Assembly: GCA_963971575.1 (NCBI GenBank)
Contig: OZ020618.1
Coordinates: forward strand, 5,830,501 to 5,894,500
DNA from: Liopterus haemorrhoidalis
Taxonomy: Eukaryota > Arthropoda > Insecta > Coleoptera > Dytiscidae
DNA: 64,000 nt
Direction: 5' to 3'
The position numbers were made by a program, and so were the translations under genes. Under the pieces are notes generated by a model, which ran no database searches, was not told the DNA's origin, and worked only from the letters and a program-made list of their open reading frames with translations. This document shows positions 51,701 through 59,233 of the stretch, in pieces (within the stretch, counting starts at the first letter, position 1; each line of letters opens with the position of its first letter).

Positions 51701-54366
51701 CGAACAGATTTGCAGTTACTGCGAAACAAAAGAACAGATTTTTTTAACGCGGCAGTAAACATTAACTGCCAATGTGCAAATCGAACACACCTTATATTTA
51801 ACAAAGTTCACGCGTATTCATACTTGCATTTAAAGTCAAGCTAGCTTAAACATCATATCTTAAAGTTCTAGTTTATAAAGTGTTAATTATCACATATCTG
51901 TGTCATCATAATGCACAGGTTCCTTGACCCTAGCCTTAAAAACCAATGTATACAAAATGATGTAGATTTAGTTGTGTAAAAAACTATATAATTTCCAAAT
52001 TTTTATAATTTTTTTTGTCATTATTATAGATTTTAGGTTTGATGACTTATTTAAATGTATATACTTTTTATTTTCAGTGTGTACAGTAAACCATATCAAT
52101 TGTGTATAACAGAGAACGGTGATTCTTCAAAAGTATTACATCTGTTAGACGATTCACTTCTGGAAGACTCGAACAGTTGTAATGACCAACCAATAATTAC
52201 TCTTGATACTAAGATGAAACTCCCTTTACAAGTTTCAGAAAAATCTGATGATGATTGCTCTCTATTAGCTAGGTAAGAAAAGATACATAAAACAATATAT
52301 GTGTTTGTTTGAAATGGGGCACCTCGAATAACTTTATTTTAAGAGATAAAAAATTCTTCAGAATAAAAGTTAAACTAGACAAAAAGGCCCATCTAAAGGT
52401 TACTATAAGAATTCTGAGGCACTTCCGGTTTCACCGGAAATGATATCAACTTTTGATCTAGCATAGGAGTCGATGATTTTATATTTTTTTTTCCTAAAAG
52501 TACATTAAATTAGCTTTACAATGACACCAAAAAATCATATTTTTATGTTAACCATTTCAAAATGGCGACCATTTATTTACAAAATAATAATCAACATAAG
52601 TTTTACAAAGTTGAACGTAGCAAGCTTTGAAAACAATATATTTTCATGTTATTTCATATAATAACTAGTTATAACAGTTTATTTTAGAGATATTTTGTTT
52701 CTTTTTTTATTGTTTTCAAAGCTTGCTACGTTCAACTTTGTAATTAACTTATGTTGATTATTATTTTTTAAATAAATGGTCGCCATTTTGAAATGGTTAA
52801 CATAAAAATATGATTTTTTGGTGTCATTGTAAAGCTAATTTAATGTACTTTTAGGAAAAAAAAATATAAAATTATCGATTCCCTATGCTAGATCAAAAGT
52901 TGACATCATTTCCGGTGAAACCGGAAGTGCCTCAGAATTCTTATAGTAACCTTTAGATGGGCCTTTTTGTCTAGTTTAACTTTTGTTCTGAAGATTTTTT
53001 GTATCTTTACAAATAAAGGAGATTTTCGGGGTGCCCCGTTTCAAACAAACACCCTGTATAAGGGGCAAGTATTGTAATCGCGAAAATTTTCGATGTCGAG
53101 ATTTTGACTGATGACCACGTTTCATGGTTCAGGGAATCCAAAAAACATATTTTCGAAGTGCCGTCCGTTTGTGTATGTGTCTGTGTGTGTGTGTTTGTGT
53201 GTGTGACTGTGTGCGTGTGTGTCTGTGTATGTGTATACACGATAACTCAAAAACGGTTTAACTTAGAGAGTTCGTTCTGGTACTAAAAAATTCTCCTATT
53301 AATTGGGAAGAACCCTATTGTTTTTTATGAAAATCCGAAACCGGAAACGGAAGTTATTAAACTTTAAAATTTTAAAAAATTCGTAACTAGTAAACCAAGC
53401 CTTGGACAAAAATTTGTATGGAACATAATTTGATGTATTTTTGAAGATTTACCTTAAACTTTTTTAAATTTTTTTTTTATATTTTTTTTATTCTTTTTTT
53501 TTATGGGAGGGCAAGTCTAGCGGAGGTTTCTCTTCGCCACTGGTTTATTGTGCAACAATCATTTATTTTCCCTAATTAAATAATTTTTGATAAATTCATA
53601 TTTATCTCCCGAGCATCCCGGGTATTTCTGCTAGTTATAAATAATATTTTGACGTAATTTTAAACTTAATGTAAATTTCTGATATATTATTTGTTGTAAC
53701 TCTTTTTATTTATTGTTTATAGGACTGAAGAAGATTCTCCGAGTAATGAAGACCAGAACTGTGTCTTACAGGGTTGTTTACGAAGGAAAACAATATTAAA
53801 AGGTGGAAGAAAACCCGCTGTGACTTCGTGGCAAAGATATTGGATTCAAGTCTGGGCATCTACGCTTGTCTATTTTTCACCTAAGTCTTTTAAAGGGTAT
53901 GAACAATTTCACTCTCTTCTGTTTATAATCAATAGGAACCGGATTAATAATTATTAGGGACTGCAGGCTATCTTAAGCTGGTTACGCACTATCCAGAAAA
54001 ATAGGGGTGTAGTGGCAAAGAGTAATATTGAAATGTTTTTTTATTTGTTACAGAAATTCCAGATCTGATTTTAAACGAGAACCTTATAAAGTATTTTCGA
54101 TAGCTGGATGTACGTTTGAAATGGGAGTCAACTCTGTTCAACACGATATGTTTCAATTAATCGATCATCAACGAGGTAACCACATTTTTATATACAATTT
54201 TTAACTTTGTGTCTAATTTGTTTGTTTTTTTTTTTTTGCAGGAAATGTATATAAATTCCGCGCTGGTACAAGGGCAAATGCTGAAAAATGGTGTAGAATA
54301 CTTCATGATGAATCAACAAAAAATGAACAAAAACCCTTACCTGTTAATTTAATGTCATTTGAATAA
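37513..54366 (+). CDS. Ralgps: RalGPS: Ral guanine-nucleotide exchange factor, 11 coding exons
   Basis: Spliced exons: 37513-37581, 37650-37789, 43225-43480, 45416-45579, 46769-46911, 47607-47832, 48340-48555, 52078-52272, 53723-53896, 54054-54175, 54242-54366. Together they are 1830 nt, 609 residues plus TAA, with every junction GT/AG and in phase. Residues ~100-335 form a RasGEF (CDC25) domain: [55 protein letters not shown] and [16 protein letters not shown] Ser/Pro-rich linker with PPSP (PxxP, possible SH3 ligand) and [11 protein letters not shown] follows. A PH domain (~485-600: [34 protein letters not shown] with the usual C-terminal Trp) then leads to NLMSFE. In the family it loads GTP on RalA/B at membranes bound by the PH domain. 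The vertebrate-type PPVPRHRK motif is reduced to IPSHRK. Length is close to human RALGPS (about 560-580). A downstream AATAAA lies near 54436. Confidence 0.95.
37650..37789 (+). CDS. Ralgps: RalGPS coding exon 2
   Basis: Acceptor GATAG, donor ACGG|GTAAGA, 140 bp. It encodes a polar N-terminal stretch, [20 protein letters not shown] through [12 protein letters not shown]. If exon 1 were wrong, the internal Met of this exon (GKMSE) could serve as an alternative start. Confidence 0.8.
38860..39990 (+). repeat. tRNA-module repeat family, copy C
   Basis: It begins with an extra terminal block (CAAAACCCTGAAAAGTGTGA plus the palindrome) directly followed by the left body GCTTTTGTAGGTATGACC. It ends at 39990 with the same terminal block, so that block is present twice in direct orientation. 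Inside are a short GTCT tract, the conserved body and an A-box-only tRNA-like remnant. It lies in RalGPS intron 2. Confidence 0.75.
39440..39495 (+). ncRNA. Truncated tRNA-like module in copy C
   Basis: An A-box-like TGGTATAATGG (39448-39458) is present, then GCTTGCTCGC, but no B box precedes the CAATTTTATTTTTTG block. The 3' half of the module is lost. Confidence 0.3.
40243..41552 (+). mobile_element. Tc1/mariner-superfamily transposon, copy 2
   Basis: A 1310-bp element lies between TA dinucleotides (40241-40242, 41553-41554). The 30-bp inverted ends are perfect, CAAGGTGTCTCAAAAGAAAT inward on both. It is nearly identical to copy 1 at 3010-4322 but in opposite orientation. It is inserted in RalGPS intron 2, in the same direction as the host gene. 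Confidence 0.95.
40358..41446 (+). pseudogene. DDE transposase with two nonsense codons (copy 2)
   Basis: The 363 codons run in a single frame from [11 protein letters not shown] to DIIFKK and TAA, but carry TAA at 40634-40636 and TGA at 41357-41359. Copy 1 has sense codons (Ser, Arg) at both places. The domain order is the same: DUF4817-type HTH, second HTH, then [19 protein letters not shown] (Gln to Glu beside the Asp) and [14 protein letters not shown]. It is one codon shorter between the second and third acidic residues (36 between, by my count), with SLP where copy 1 has QRHT. An upstream in-frame Met at 40319 is possible. Confidence 0.9.
41555..42068. other. RalGPS intron 2, no element recognised
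   Basis: AT-rich sequence between the transposon and repeat copy D. The frame at 41697-41954 shows no domain. Confidence 0.35.
42070..42991 (-). repeat. tRNA-module repeat family, copy D
   Basis: Reverse orientation. Starts AAAAATTGATGTGAAGTGTG and ends GGTCATACCTACAAAATCCT, with a short CAGA tract at 42924-42938. The body matches the other copies. A hAT-like right end (GGTTGGGAATCCCTG at ~43047-43061) lies just downstream, from another element. Confidence 0.75.
42355..42446 (-). ncRNA. tRNA-like module in repeat copy D
   Basis: On - there is an A-box-like TAGCGTAATGGTTAGAGC (42418-42435) and a B-box-like CGAGTTCGAGTAC (42364-42376). The spacing is compatible with a tRNA with extra bases, and the intervening sequence is unlike the other copies. 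Confidence 0.45.
43225..43480 (+). CDS. Ralgps: RalGPS coding exon 3 (start of RasGEF)
   Basis: Acceptor TTTGTAG, donor CAT|GTAAGT. It encodes residues ~70-155, including [20 protein letters not shown] and [11 protein letters not shown]. The RasGEF domain starts here. Confidence 0.95.
43800..44349 (-). pseudogene. Arthropod repetitive ORF fragment (GERF-QDI motif)
   Basis: On - the frame reads [52 protein letters not shown], a TAA near 44104, then [20 protein letters not shown] and [17 protein letters not shown] know this combination ([12 protein letters not shown]...EQGERFHQDI...YQG-W...MMADYCW) as a widely repeated, uncharacterised arthropod protein, probably spread by a mobile element. 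A stop and a deletion separate the halves, so it is broken. It lies in RalGPS intron 3, antisense to the gene. Confidence 0.65.
44573..44657. repeat. Near-perfect hairpin in RalGPS intron 3
   Basis: CAATTGTTATGATTTATTTT through TTTTTAATATTATT is followed after ~10 bp by its reverse complement. The arms are about 38 bp. It may be the centre of a larger inverted structure; TTAAATGTTATTATTAAA-type sequence lies on both sides (44549-44572 and 44656-44685). Confidence 0.8.
44799..44960 (-). pseudogene. THAP-like first exon remnant
   Basis: On - from the ATG at 44958-44960 the frame reads [20 protein letters not shown], then PNPKTR and [15 protein letters not shown]. Cys-x4-Cys, RFP and the central Trp match the first two thirds of a THAP domain. 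The Cys-x2-His end is missing, either in a lost exon or deleted. Third THAP-like piece in the window. Confidence 0.5.
45416..45579 (+). CDS. Ralgps: RalGPS coding exon 4
   Basis: Acceptor TTTTTAG, donor TATAG|GTAAGT. It encodes [20 protein letters not shown] and [20 protein letters not shown], core RasGEF helices that contact the small GTPase in the family. Residues ~156-210. Confidence 0.95.
45660..46738 (+). repeat. tRNA-module repeat family, copy E
   Basis: It starts AGGGTTTTGTAGGTATGACC with a GTCT microsatellite of about nine units (45711-45748). It contains the conserved body, a well-formed tRNA-like module and the second block, and ends CCTGCAAAACCCTGAAATGT plus the palindrome. It lies in RalGPS intron 4 and ends ~30 bp before exon 5. 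Confidence 0.8.
46220..46308 (+). ncRNA. tRNA-like module in repeat copy E
   Basis: A-box-like TGGTGTAGTGG (46234-46244) and a strong B-box GGGTTCGAACCCTGG (46286-46300). The B-box arm itself can pair (GGGTTCGAACCC) as a T-stem. This is the best preserved module of the five, though an acceptor stem was not demonstrated. Confidence 0.5.
46769..46911 (+). CDS. Ralgps: RalGPS coding exon 5
   Basis: Acceptor TTTCAG, donor TTTAG|GTAAAA. It reads [20 protein letters not shown] and [11 protein letters not shown], within the RasGEF domain. Residues ~211-257. Confidence 0.95.
46945..47543. mobile_element. MITE with CCCTTTTCACAC ends, copy 1
   Basis: Inverted ends CCCTTTTCACACTAGAACTT and GATCTAGTGTGAAAAGGG lie between TA dinucleotides. 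The ~600-bp interior has no transposase. It begins 33 bp after RalGPS exon 5. A multiply interrupted copy spans 49636-51885. Confidence 0.8.
47607..47832 (+). CDS. Ralgps: RalGPS coding exon 6 (end of RasGEF)
   Basis: Acceptor TTTTTTAG, donor TACAA|GTAAGA. It reads [33 protein letters not shown] and [16 protein letters not shown]. Residues ~258-333. Confidence 0.95.
47921..48297. mobile_element. MITE with TTATCACAC ends
   Basis: Facing ends AAAGCCTTATCACACTAGAG and TTCAAGTGTGATAAAGCCTT, with repeated internal AAGTCTT motifs. ~377 bp, no coding capacity, in RalGPS intron 6. Confidence 0.65.
48340..48555 (+). CDS. Ralgps: RalGPS coding exon 7 (Ser/Pro linker)
   Basis: Acceptor TTTTTAG, donor ACAAA|GTAAGT. 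It reads [20 protein letters not shown] and SHRKCRSLG. The LSL-LEP start and HRK-RSLG end are conserved with vertebrate RalGPS, while the middle is not. PPSP is the only PxxP in this exon. Confidence 0.93.
48556..49635. other. RalGPS intron 7, proximal part
   Basis: A hAT-like right end (CTCAGAACCACTGG at ~48781-48795) and a small hairpin (AAGGATTGTA...TACAATCCT, 48967-48993) are visible. Nothing coding. Confidence 0.4.
49711..49846. mobile_element. Small MITE with GGCCGGTTTCTGAAA ends
   Basis: Ends GGCCGGTTTCTGAAAGCTTA and ATTTCAGAAACCGACC face each other, and internal GTTTAATCTTTTGGTTAAAC-like palindromes are present. ~136 bp, nested in the copy-2 MITE. Confidence 0.65.
50100..50262. mobile_element. 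MITE with AAGC(G/A)GAACTA ends, nested
   Basis: Left AGCCAGTTTCTGTGATTTAA then GCAGAACTAG; right AGTTAGTTCCGTTTAAACG. ~163 bp between TA dinucleotides. Same family as 34208-34403 and 23975-24357. Confidence 0.7.
50438..50736. mobile_element. MITE with TTCACTTTTGTAAGAACA ends, nested
   Basis: Facing ends TTCACTTTTGTAAGAACA and TGTTCTTACAAAAGTGAA, ~300 bp, no protein. It lies directly before the Harbinger-like element. Confidence 0.7.
50981..51279. mobile_element. hAT-type MITE nested in Harbinger copy 2
   Basis: Ends TAGGGTGACCAGACG and CTGGTCAGTCTA are flanked by the 8-bp duplication GTGTCGAA (50973-50980, 51280-51287), which is the reverse complement of the duplication in copy 1. The insertion therefore predates the split of the two Harbinger copies. 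Confidence 0.87.
51314..51610 (+). CDS. Short acidic ORF of Harbinger-like element (copy 2)
   Basis: 98 codons, [18 protein letters not shown] then [14 protein letters not shown] and [10 protein letters not shown]. It differs from the copy at 22612-22914 by one Ser-Ser indel and a few substitutions. No catalytic motif is seen and the function is unknown. Confidence 0.4.
   Translation: MDLEILSNPESSDSDLDFSDDEVMNCICEVYKMPEDRKTEKFCRNYCPRIFKKRICKTLAIKEYSINIKTNMLATFLSKSQKQSTNHLFFIYSTNSKK
52078..52272 (+). CDS. Ralgps: RalGPS coding exon 8
   Basis: Acceptor TTTTCAG, donor GCTAG|GTAAGA. It reads [18 protein letters not shown] and [11 protein letters not shown], the latter matching HLLDDSVLES of vertebrate RalGPS. 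Residues ~406-470. Confidence 0.93.
52298..53057. mobile_element. Fold-back element, ~300-bp arms, in RalGPS intron 8
   Basis: The arms (~52345-52642 and ~52712-53005) are nearly perfect inverted copies around a ~70-bp loop. Examples are CACTTCCGGTTTCACCGG / CCGGTGAAACCGGAAGTG and AAAATGGCGACCATTTATTT / AAATAAATGGTCGCCATTTT. Outer parts (GTTTGTTTGAAATGGGGCAC / GTGCCCCGTTTCAAACAAAC) extend the match to AACACCCTGTA at 53057. No protein. A transcript across it could form a ~300-bp hairpin. Confidence 0.88.
53172..53235 (+). repeat. (TG)n microsatellite with conserved 3' flank
   Basis: An interrupted TG/TGTC run is followed by AACTCAAAAACGGTTTAACT and TAGAGAGTTC. The latter resembles the AAACGGCTAAACCTAGAGAG that follows the CAGA microsatellite of the tRNA-module repeats. 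Confidence 0.75.
53723..53896 (+). CDS. Ralgps: RalGPS coding exon 9 (start of PH domain)
   Basis: Acceptor TTTATAG, donor AAAGG|GTATGA. It reads [29 protein letters not shown] and YFSPKSFK, matching the first PH strands of RalGPS (LRRKTLLKEGRKP). Confidence 0.95.
54054..54175 (+). CDS. Ralgps: RalGPS coding exon 10
   Basis: Acceptor TTACAG, donor CGAG|GTAACC. It reads [19 protein letters not shown] and [11 protein letters not shown], middle PH strands. Confidence 0.94.
54242..54366 (+). CDS. Ralgps: RalGPS coding exon 11 (PH helix and C-terminus)
   Basis: Acceptor TTTTGCAG. It reads [20 protein letters not shown] (invariant Trp) and ends LPVNLMSFE then TAA. NLMSFE is identical to the mammalian end. 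The stop codon overlaps an AATAAA, and another lies near 54436. Confidence 0.96.
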
Positions 54367-54506
54367 AATATCAGCTTCTTACAAATAAACATTTATACAA
54401 AAAATATGTTATGTTAACTCAGTTATTCAAGTTATTTAATAAAACCAACAATATTTTATACATTTGTCTTTTTTTATTTTCCTACTGCTTTTACTTTGCT
54501 TCCGTC

Positions 54507-55325
54507 TAATTATTTATTTATTTATTTACAAAAATAGGCTACACAACAGAAGGAATCCCAATACTAGTGTAGCACAGAAAACATATAAAATTAAATTAAA
54601 TATTCGAATCAGTAATACATAAAACAATAAAATATAAACCAATTACATATTATACAAAAATTTCGTGTATACAAGTTAGATAAAGTTGTAAAACCATATA
54701 AATCAAAAATGTAATAATTTATTTAAGGTATTTATGTAAGATAGTCCAGAATTATGTAATAAGAGAATTAATGTAAGATTTTATTTAGAGATTTCTTAAA
54801 AACATTTATACTCGCGTCGAATATGTCGGGAAATGATTCGGAAGTTGAAAGTTTGTTGAACATGAAACATATTCTATTAATGGGAGAATTAAAAGCATAA
54901 TTAGTCCTATTAAATGGTAAACAAAATTACTTCATTACTTCTGGTCGGATAAGGTGGATCACGAAAACTTAGGAAGGCAAGTAGCTCTGGGCAATCAATT
55001 TTATTATTAAGAATTTTATAAAGAAAAGTCATGTCAAGTAAAGTACGTCTGTTCTCTAGAGATAGTAACGAATGGTTATTGTTATTTGGAAATTTAAAAT
55101 CGCAAGATTTTAGGAATTTAGTTTGAATTTTTTCAATACGATTTATATATGTGAAATATTGAGGAGACCAGCACATTGAGGCAAATTCTAAGTGAGTACG
55201 TACTAAAGTGAAGTAAAGAGAGAATACCTTAGAACTATTTTTGAAGGGTTCGCTCATTCTCCTTATAAATCCCAACATCTGATATGCCTTCTTTACAATA
55301 TTGTTAATATGTACATTGAATATTA
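54507..55325 (-). pseudogene. 5'-truncated LINE (CR1/L2/jockey-like) 3' part
   Basis: On - the frame at 55278-54910 (extending to ~55325) reads HINNIVKKAYQMLGFIRRMS, YFTLVRTHLEFASMCWSPQY and INRIEKIQTKFLKSCDFKF, the C-terminal end of a LINE reverse transcriptase polyprotein. It then runs through a 3' untranslated part to a (TAAA)n-like tail at ~54510-54530. No YADD region is present, so it was truncated on insertion. It lies convergent to RalGPS, ~140 bp past its stop. Confidence 0.8.
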
Positions 55326-55406
55326 AATGATTGAAAATTAATTATATTTTTCTTACAACCTTTTACCTTATCCACTTTTACAGGAATAAAGTACTTATAA
55401 CCTATT

Positions 55407-55560
55407 CCAGACGTTTAAGCGGAACTAACTGGAATTTTCCTAAGTTGAACTCCCTTTTTAAGGTTTAAAGCAGGGCTTCGAACCGGAACTGAACCGAAAA
55501 AAACCGGTATTTTTGCCGGAACGAAAACCGGAGCTGAACGGAAAAAAATATCGGTTTATT
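55407..55560. mobile_element. MITE end and hAT end remnants
   Basis: 55407-55471 is one end of the AAGCGGAACTA MITE family (CTATTCCAGACGTTTAAGCG). It is cut off by CAGGGCTTCGAACCGGAACT at ~55473, a hAT-like left end followed by repeats of AACCGGA/GAACCGAAA. Confidence 0.55.
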
Positions 55561-55684
55561 TCGGTTCAGATAATGTTTATGGGAGCTAATGTTTATGTTT
55601 ATGATAATGTTTATGTATTAATGTATATAATTAGTTGAGTAAAGGGAGTAGCCCTTGAGGTGGTGAATATCTATATTATATATA

Positions 55685-58600
55685 TAGACTACGTAAGAGA
55701 ATGAATGTGGATAGGAATACGTGGATGAGAGAATGACCTTGAAATAAAAGACTGAATCCTTATTTCTTTGTTAACCTATGTATTTGGATTATTTTTAATA
55801 AATATATATAAAATAAACCGCATTATTATTTCAATAACTACCCACCTAATAAATCCTTTCTGGGGTTGTTTATTTATCTTTCAGATGACGAGAAAGTAAA
55901 GAGTAAGTATTAATGTATATATTTAGTTGAGCAAAGGGAGTAGCCCTTGATATGGTGAGTATATTATGTACATAGATGAAAGTTAAGAATTAGAGGGTTG
56001 CTTTTTGGCAGGTACCTATTTCAAGGTATAGGGTATCTACTACTGCAATGGGTGCCATGCAACCCTTATAGGTTCTGAGATATTAATAAAATAAAATTCA
56101 CTATGTCGTAATACACCCCGAATTTAGCGCCCCTAAACCGTCGACTATCAATTTTTATTTATCTTAAAAAAAATCAAGGGGTTGATATTAAGGGATGAAA
56201 CTTAGGGATGACATTGATGATGTGCTCTAGTGGCCCTGTATGCCATAACACTATCCCCATCTATCGAGGATCGTTTCACGTCTAAAAACACGTTTTCACG
56301 TAAAACTAAGAAACACGGTTTCACGTAAAAAAAAACGAATCATAAATGTGAGTGGGGGGGGGGGGGGGGGTTACACACCGCAAAATATGCGGAGTCTTGA
56401 ATATGAGGTGGGATGGAAGGGGGATAAAAAACACGTTAAAAACCCCAAATTCTGAAGCCCTGAGGCGCTAGAGTCAAAAAACTCTTAAGGGTTGCGAGAT
56501 ATAAAAAACACTTAATAACACGCCTCCCTTAAAAGATAGAGGGTTGCTTTTTGGCAGGTACCTATTTCAAGGTATAGGGTATCTACTACTGCAATGGGTG
56601 CCATGCAACCCCTATAGGTTCTGAGATATTAATAAAATAAAATTCACTATGTCGTAATACACCCCGAATTTTGCGCCCTTAAACCGTCGATTATCAATTT
56701 TTATTTATCTTAAAAAAAATTCAAGGGGTTGATATTAAGGGATGAAACTAAGAGATGACATTGATGATGTACTCTAGTGGCCCTATATGCCATACCACTA
56801 TCCCCATGTATCGGGAAACATTTCACGTCTAAAAACACGCTTTTGTTCACAATTTTAAAATATTTTTTTCACCTACCAGGATACCAGGAGAGCCGAGAGG
56901 TGTAATTGGTTTTTAGAGATTATCTCGTGAACTACAAGGGGTAGGACGTCCAGATTTGGAAGGCACCTTCATTAGGGTCCGTTCTATTATCTATTAGAGT
57001 TTCAACCCTCTAGCCTTTAAGGGTAGGAAGTTATTAAGTGTTTTTTATATCTCACAACCCTTAAGAGTTAGGTGGTTGGTATTCGGTAGGTAGGTACTTC
57101 ATGACCTATAGACCCTCTATCCTTCAAGGGTTCCTTACAACCCTTATGGTTTTTGAGATATTTAATTTTTAATTTTCAGTGACGTCACATATTGGACCAA
57201 AATAATTGTTTTATTTTATTAATATCTCGACAACTAGAAGGGTTGTAGGGCTCCCATTGAGGCTGTAGGGTCCTAAGGTCCTATAGTACGTATGTACCAA
57301 AAATCAACTACCTAACTCTTAAGGGTTGTGAGATATAAAAAACACTTAATAACACGCCTCCCTTAAAAGATAGAGGGTTGCTTTTTTGGCAGGTACCTAT
57401 TTCAAGGTATAGGGTATCTACTACTGCAATGGGTGCTCTACAACCCCTATAGGTTCTGAGATATTAATAAAATAAAATTCACTATGTCGTAATACACCCC
57501 GAATTTTGCGCCCTTAAACCGTCGATTATCAATTTTTATTTATCTTAAAAAAATTCAAGGGGTTGATATTAAGGGATGAAACTAAGGGATGATATTGATA
57601 ATGTGCTCTAGTGGCCCTATATGCCATAACACTATCCCCATGTATCGGAGAACATTTCACGTCTAAAAACACGGTTTAGTTCAAAATTTTAAAAAAAAAT
57701 TTTACCTACCAGGATAGCAGGAGAGCCAGGAGGTATAAATTGGTTTTTAGGGATTATCTCGTGAACTACAAGGGGTAGGACGTCCAGATTTGGAAGGCAC
57801 CATCACTAGGGTTCATTCTATTATCTATTAGATTTTCAACCCTCTAGCCTTTAAGGGTAGGAAGTTATTAAGTGTTTTTTATATCTCACAACCCTTAAGA
57901 GTTAGGTGGTTGGTATTCGGTAGGTAGGTACTTCATGACCTATAGACCCTCTATCCTTCAAGGGTTCCTTACAACCCTTATGGTTTTTGAGATATTTAAT
58001 TTTTAATTTTCAGTGACGTCACATATTAGACCAAAATAATTGTTTTATTTTTATTAATATCTCGACAACTAGAAGGGTTGTAGGGCTTCCATTTAGGCTG
58101 TAGGGTCCTAAGGTCCTATAGTACGTATGTACCAAAAATCAACTACCTAACTCTTAAGGGTTGCGAGATATAAAAAACACTTAATAACACGCCTTCCTTA
58201 AAAGATAGAGGGTTGCTTTTTGGCAGGTACCTATTTCAAGGTATAGGGTATCTACTGCTGCAATGGGTGCTCTACAACCCTTATAGGTTCTGAGATATTA
58301 ATAAAATAAAATTCACTATGTCGTAATACACCCCGAATTTCGCACCCTTAAATCGTCGATTATCAATTTTTATTTATCTTAAAAAAAATTCAAGGGGTTG
58401 ATATTGTGTGAGAGCACTAACAGTGAGAGTTTCTAACAAATAAAAATTAGGTGGATGATATTGGTGGTTGAGGGAGTAGTAGAACACACAGAACATACCT
58501 TTATAAGTTTCATCCCCTAATTTCAACCCTTAAAATTTATTTAACGATAAAGAAATTTTAGCCATCGACGGTATACGGCCCCAGAATGGGGGATGTTTTG

Positions 58601-59223
58601 AGGAATAGTGAATTTTATTTATTTAATATCTCGAAAACTAGAAGGGTTACAGGGTTCCCTTAGTGGTTGTAGAGTACTTATACCCTTCTGTACCTACGTA
58701 TCGAAAACCAACCCTCTAACTTATAAGGGCCGTGAGATATAAAAAGTGCTTTATAATTTCAACCCTTCAAATTAATTTGTTGATCAAAAATTGTTGTTCA
58801 GACGGTATAAGGCCACAAAATAAGGGTAGTTTTGGGGAATTAGTCCTTAATAATTGGTGCTTTCATTTCATTTCCTCAGATTGTTTCCGGCATGTCGGTA
58901 GAGGGTTGACAAATCATATAAAATGAATTCGAAGAAAGTCTACGTAATATACTCACCATATCAAGGGCTACTCCCTTTGCTCAACTAAATATATACATTA
59001 ATACTTACTTTCTTTACTTTCTGGTCATCTGAAAGAGAAATAAACAACCCCAGAAAGAATATATTAGGTGGGTAGATATTGAAATAATAATGCGATTTAT
59101 TTTATATTTATTAAAAAAAAAACAAATACATAGGTTGTTGACAAAGAAATAAGGGTTGTCTTTCATTTCAAGGTAATTCTTTCATTCACGCATTCCTACA
59201 CACATTCATTCTCTCGCGTAGTC
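55685..59223. mobile_element. 3.5-kb element: ~280-bp inverted ends around ~840-bp tandem repeats
   Basis: Left end 55685-55968 and right end 58945-59223 are inverted copies (for example TTTAGTTGAGCAAAGGGAGT / ACTCCCTTTGCTCAACTAAA and CTGGGGTTGTTTATTT / AATAAACAACCCCAG). Between them, GAGGGTTGCTTTTTGGCAGG recurs at ~55993, 56530, 57372 and 58208, giving two full ~840-bp units and two partial ones. Units contain internally repeated phrases (GGTTCTGAGATATTAATAAA, AACCCTTATGGTTTTTGAGA). No reading frame of note. The structure recalls long-TIR fold-back elements. Confidence 0.75.
56350..56372 (+). repeat. Poly-G run
   Basis: About 18 G in a row inside the tandem-repeat region, a likely assembly or length-variation hot spot. 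Confidence 0.8.
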
Positions 59224-59233
59224 TCTCATTCCC

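Larger units (their letters stand above)
50748..51792 (+). mobile_element. Harbinger-like element, copy 2 (with nested hAT)
   Basis: Ends AGGTATGTTCGATTTGCACC and TGTGCAAATCGAACACACCT are flanked by TAT on both sides (50745-50747, 51793-51795). It is the reverse-orientation counterpart of 22439-23509 and carries the same ORF and the same nested hAT. Confidence 0.82.
49636..51885. mobile_element. MITE with CCCTTTTCACA ends, copy 2, interrupted by four nested elements
   Basis: The left end CCCTTTTCACATTAGAACTT and body segments (ATGAAGTTACCAGTTTTAAA, AAAGAATATATTACACCTGT, AACTTCTTATAACGTCGATA) follow copy 1 at 46945. They are separated by insertions at ~49711-49846, 50100-50262, 50438-50736 and 50748-51792 (itself holding 50981-51279). 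The right end near 51885 is eroded. Confidence 0.75.

Noticed and set aside
53007..53286. Frames of Thr/His or Val/Cys repeats on both strands
   Set aside because: Translation of the (TG)n microsatellite.
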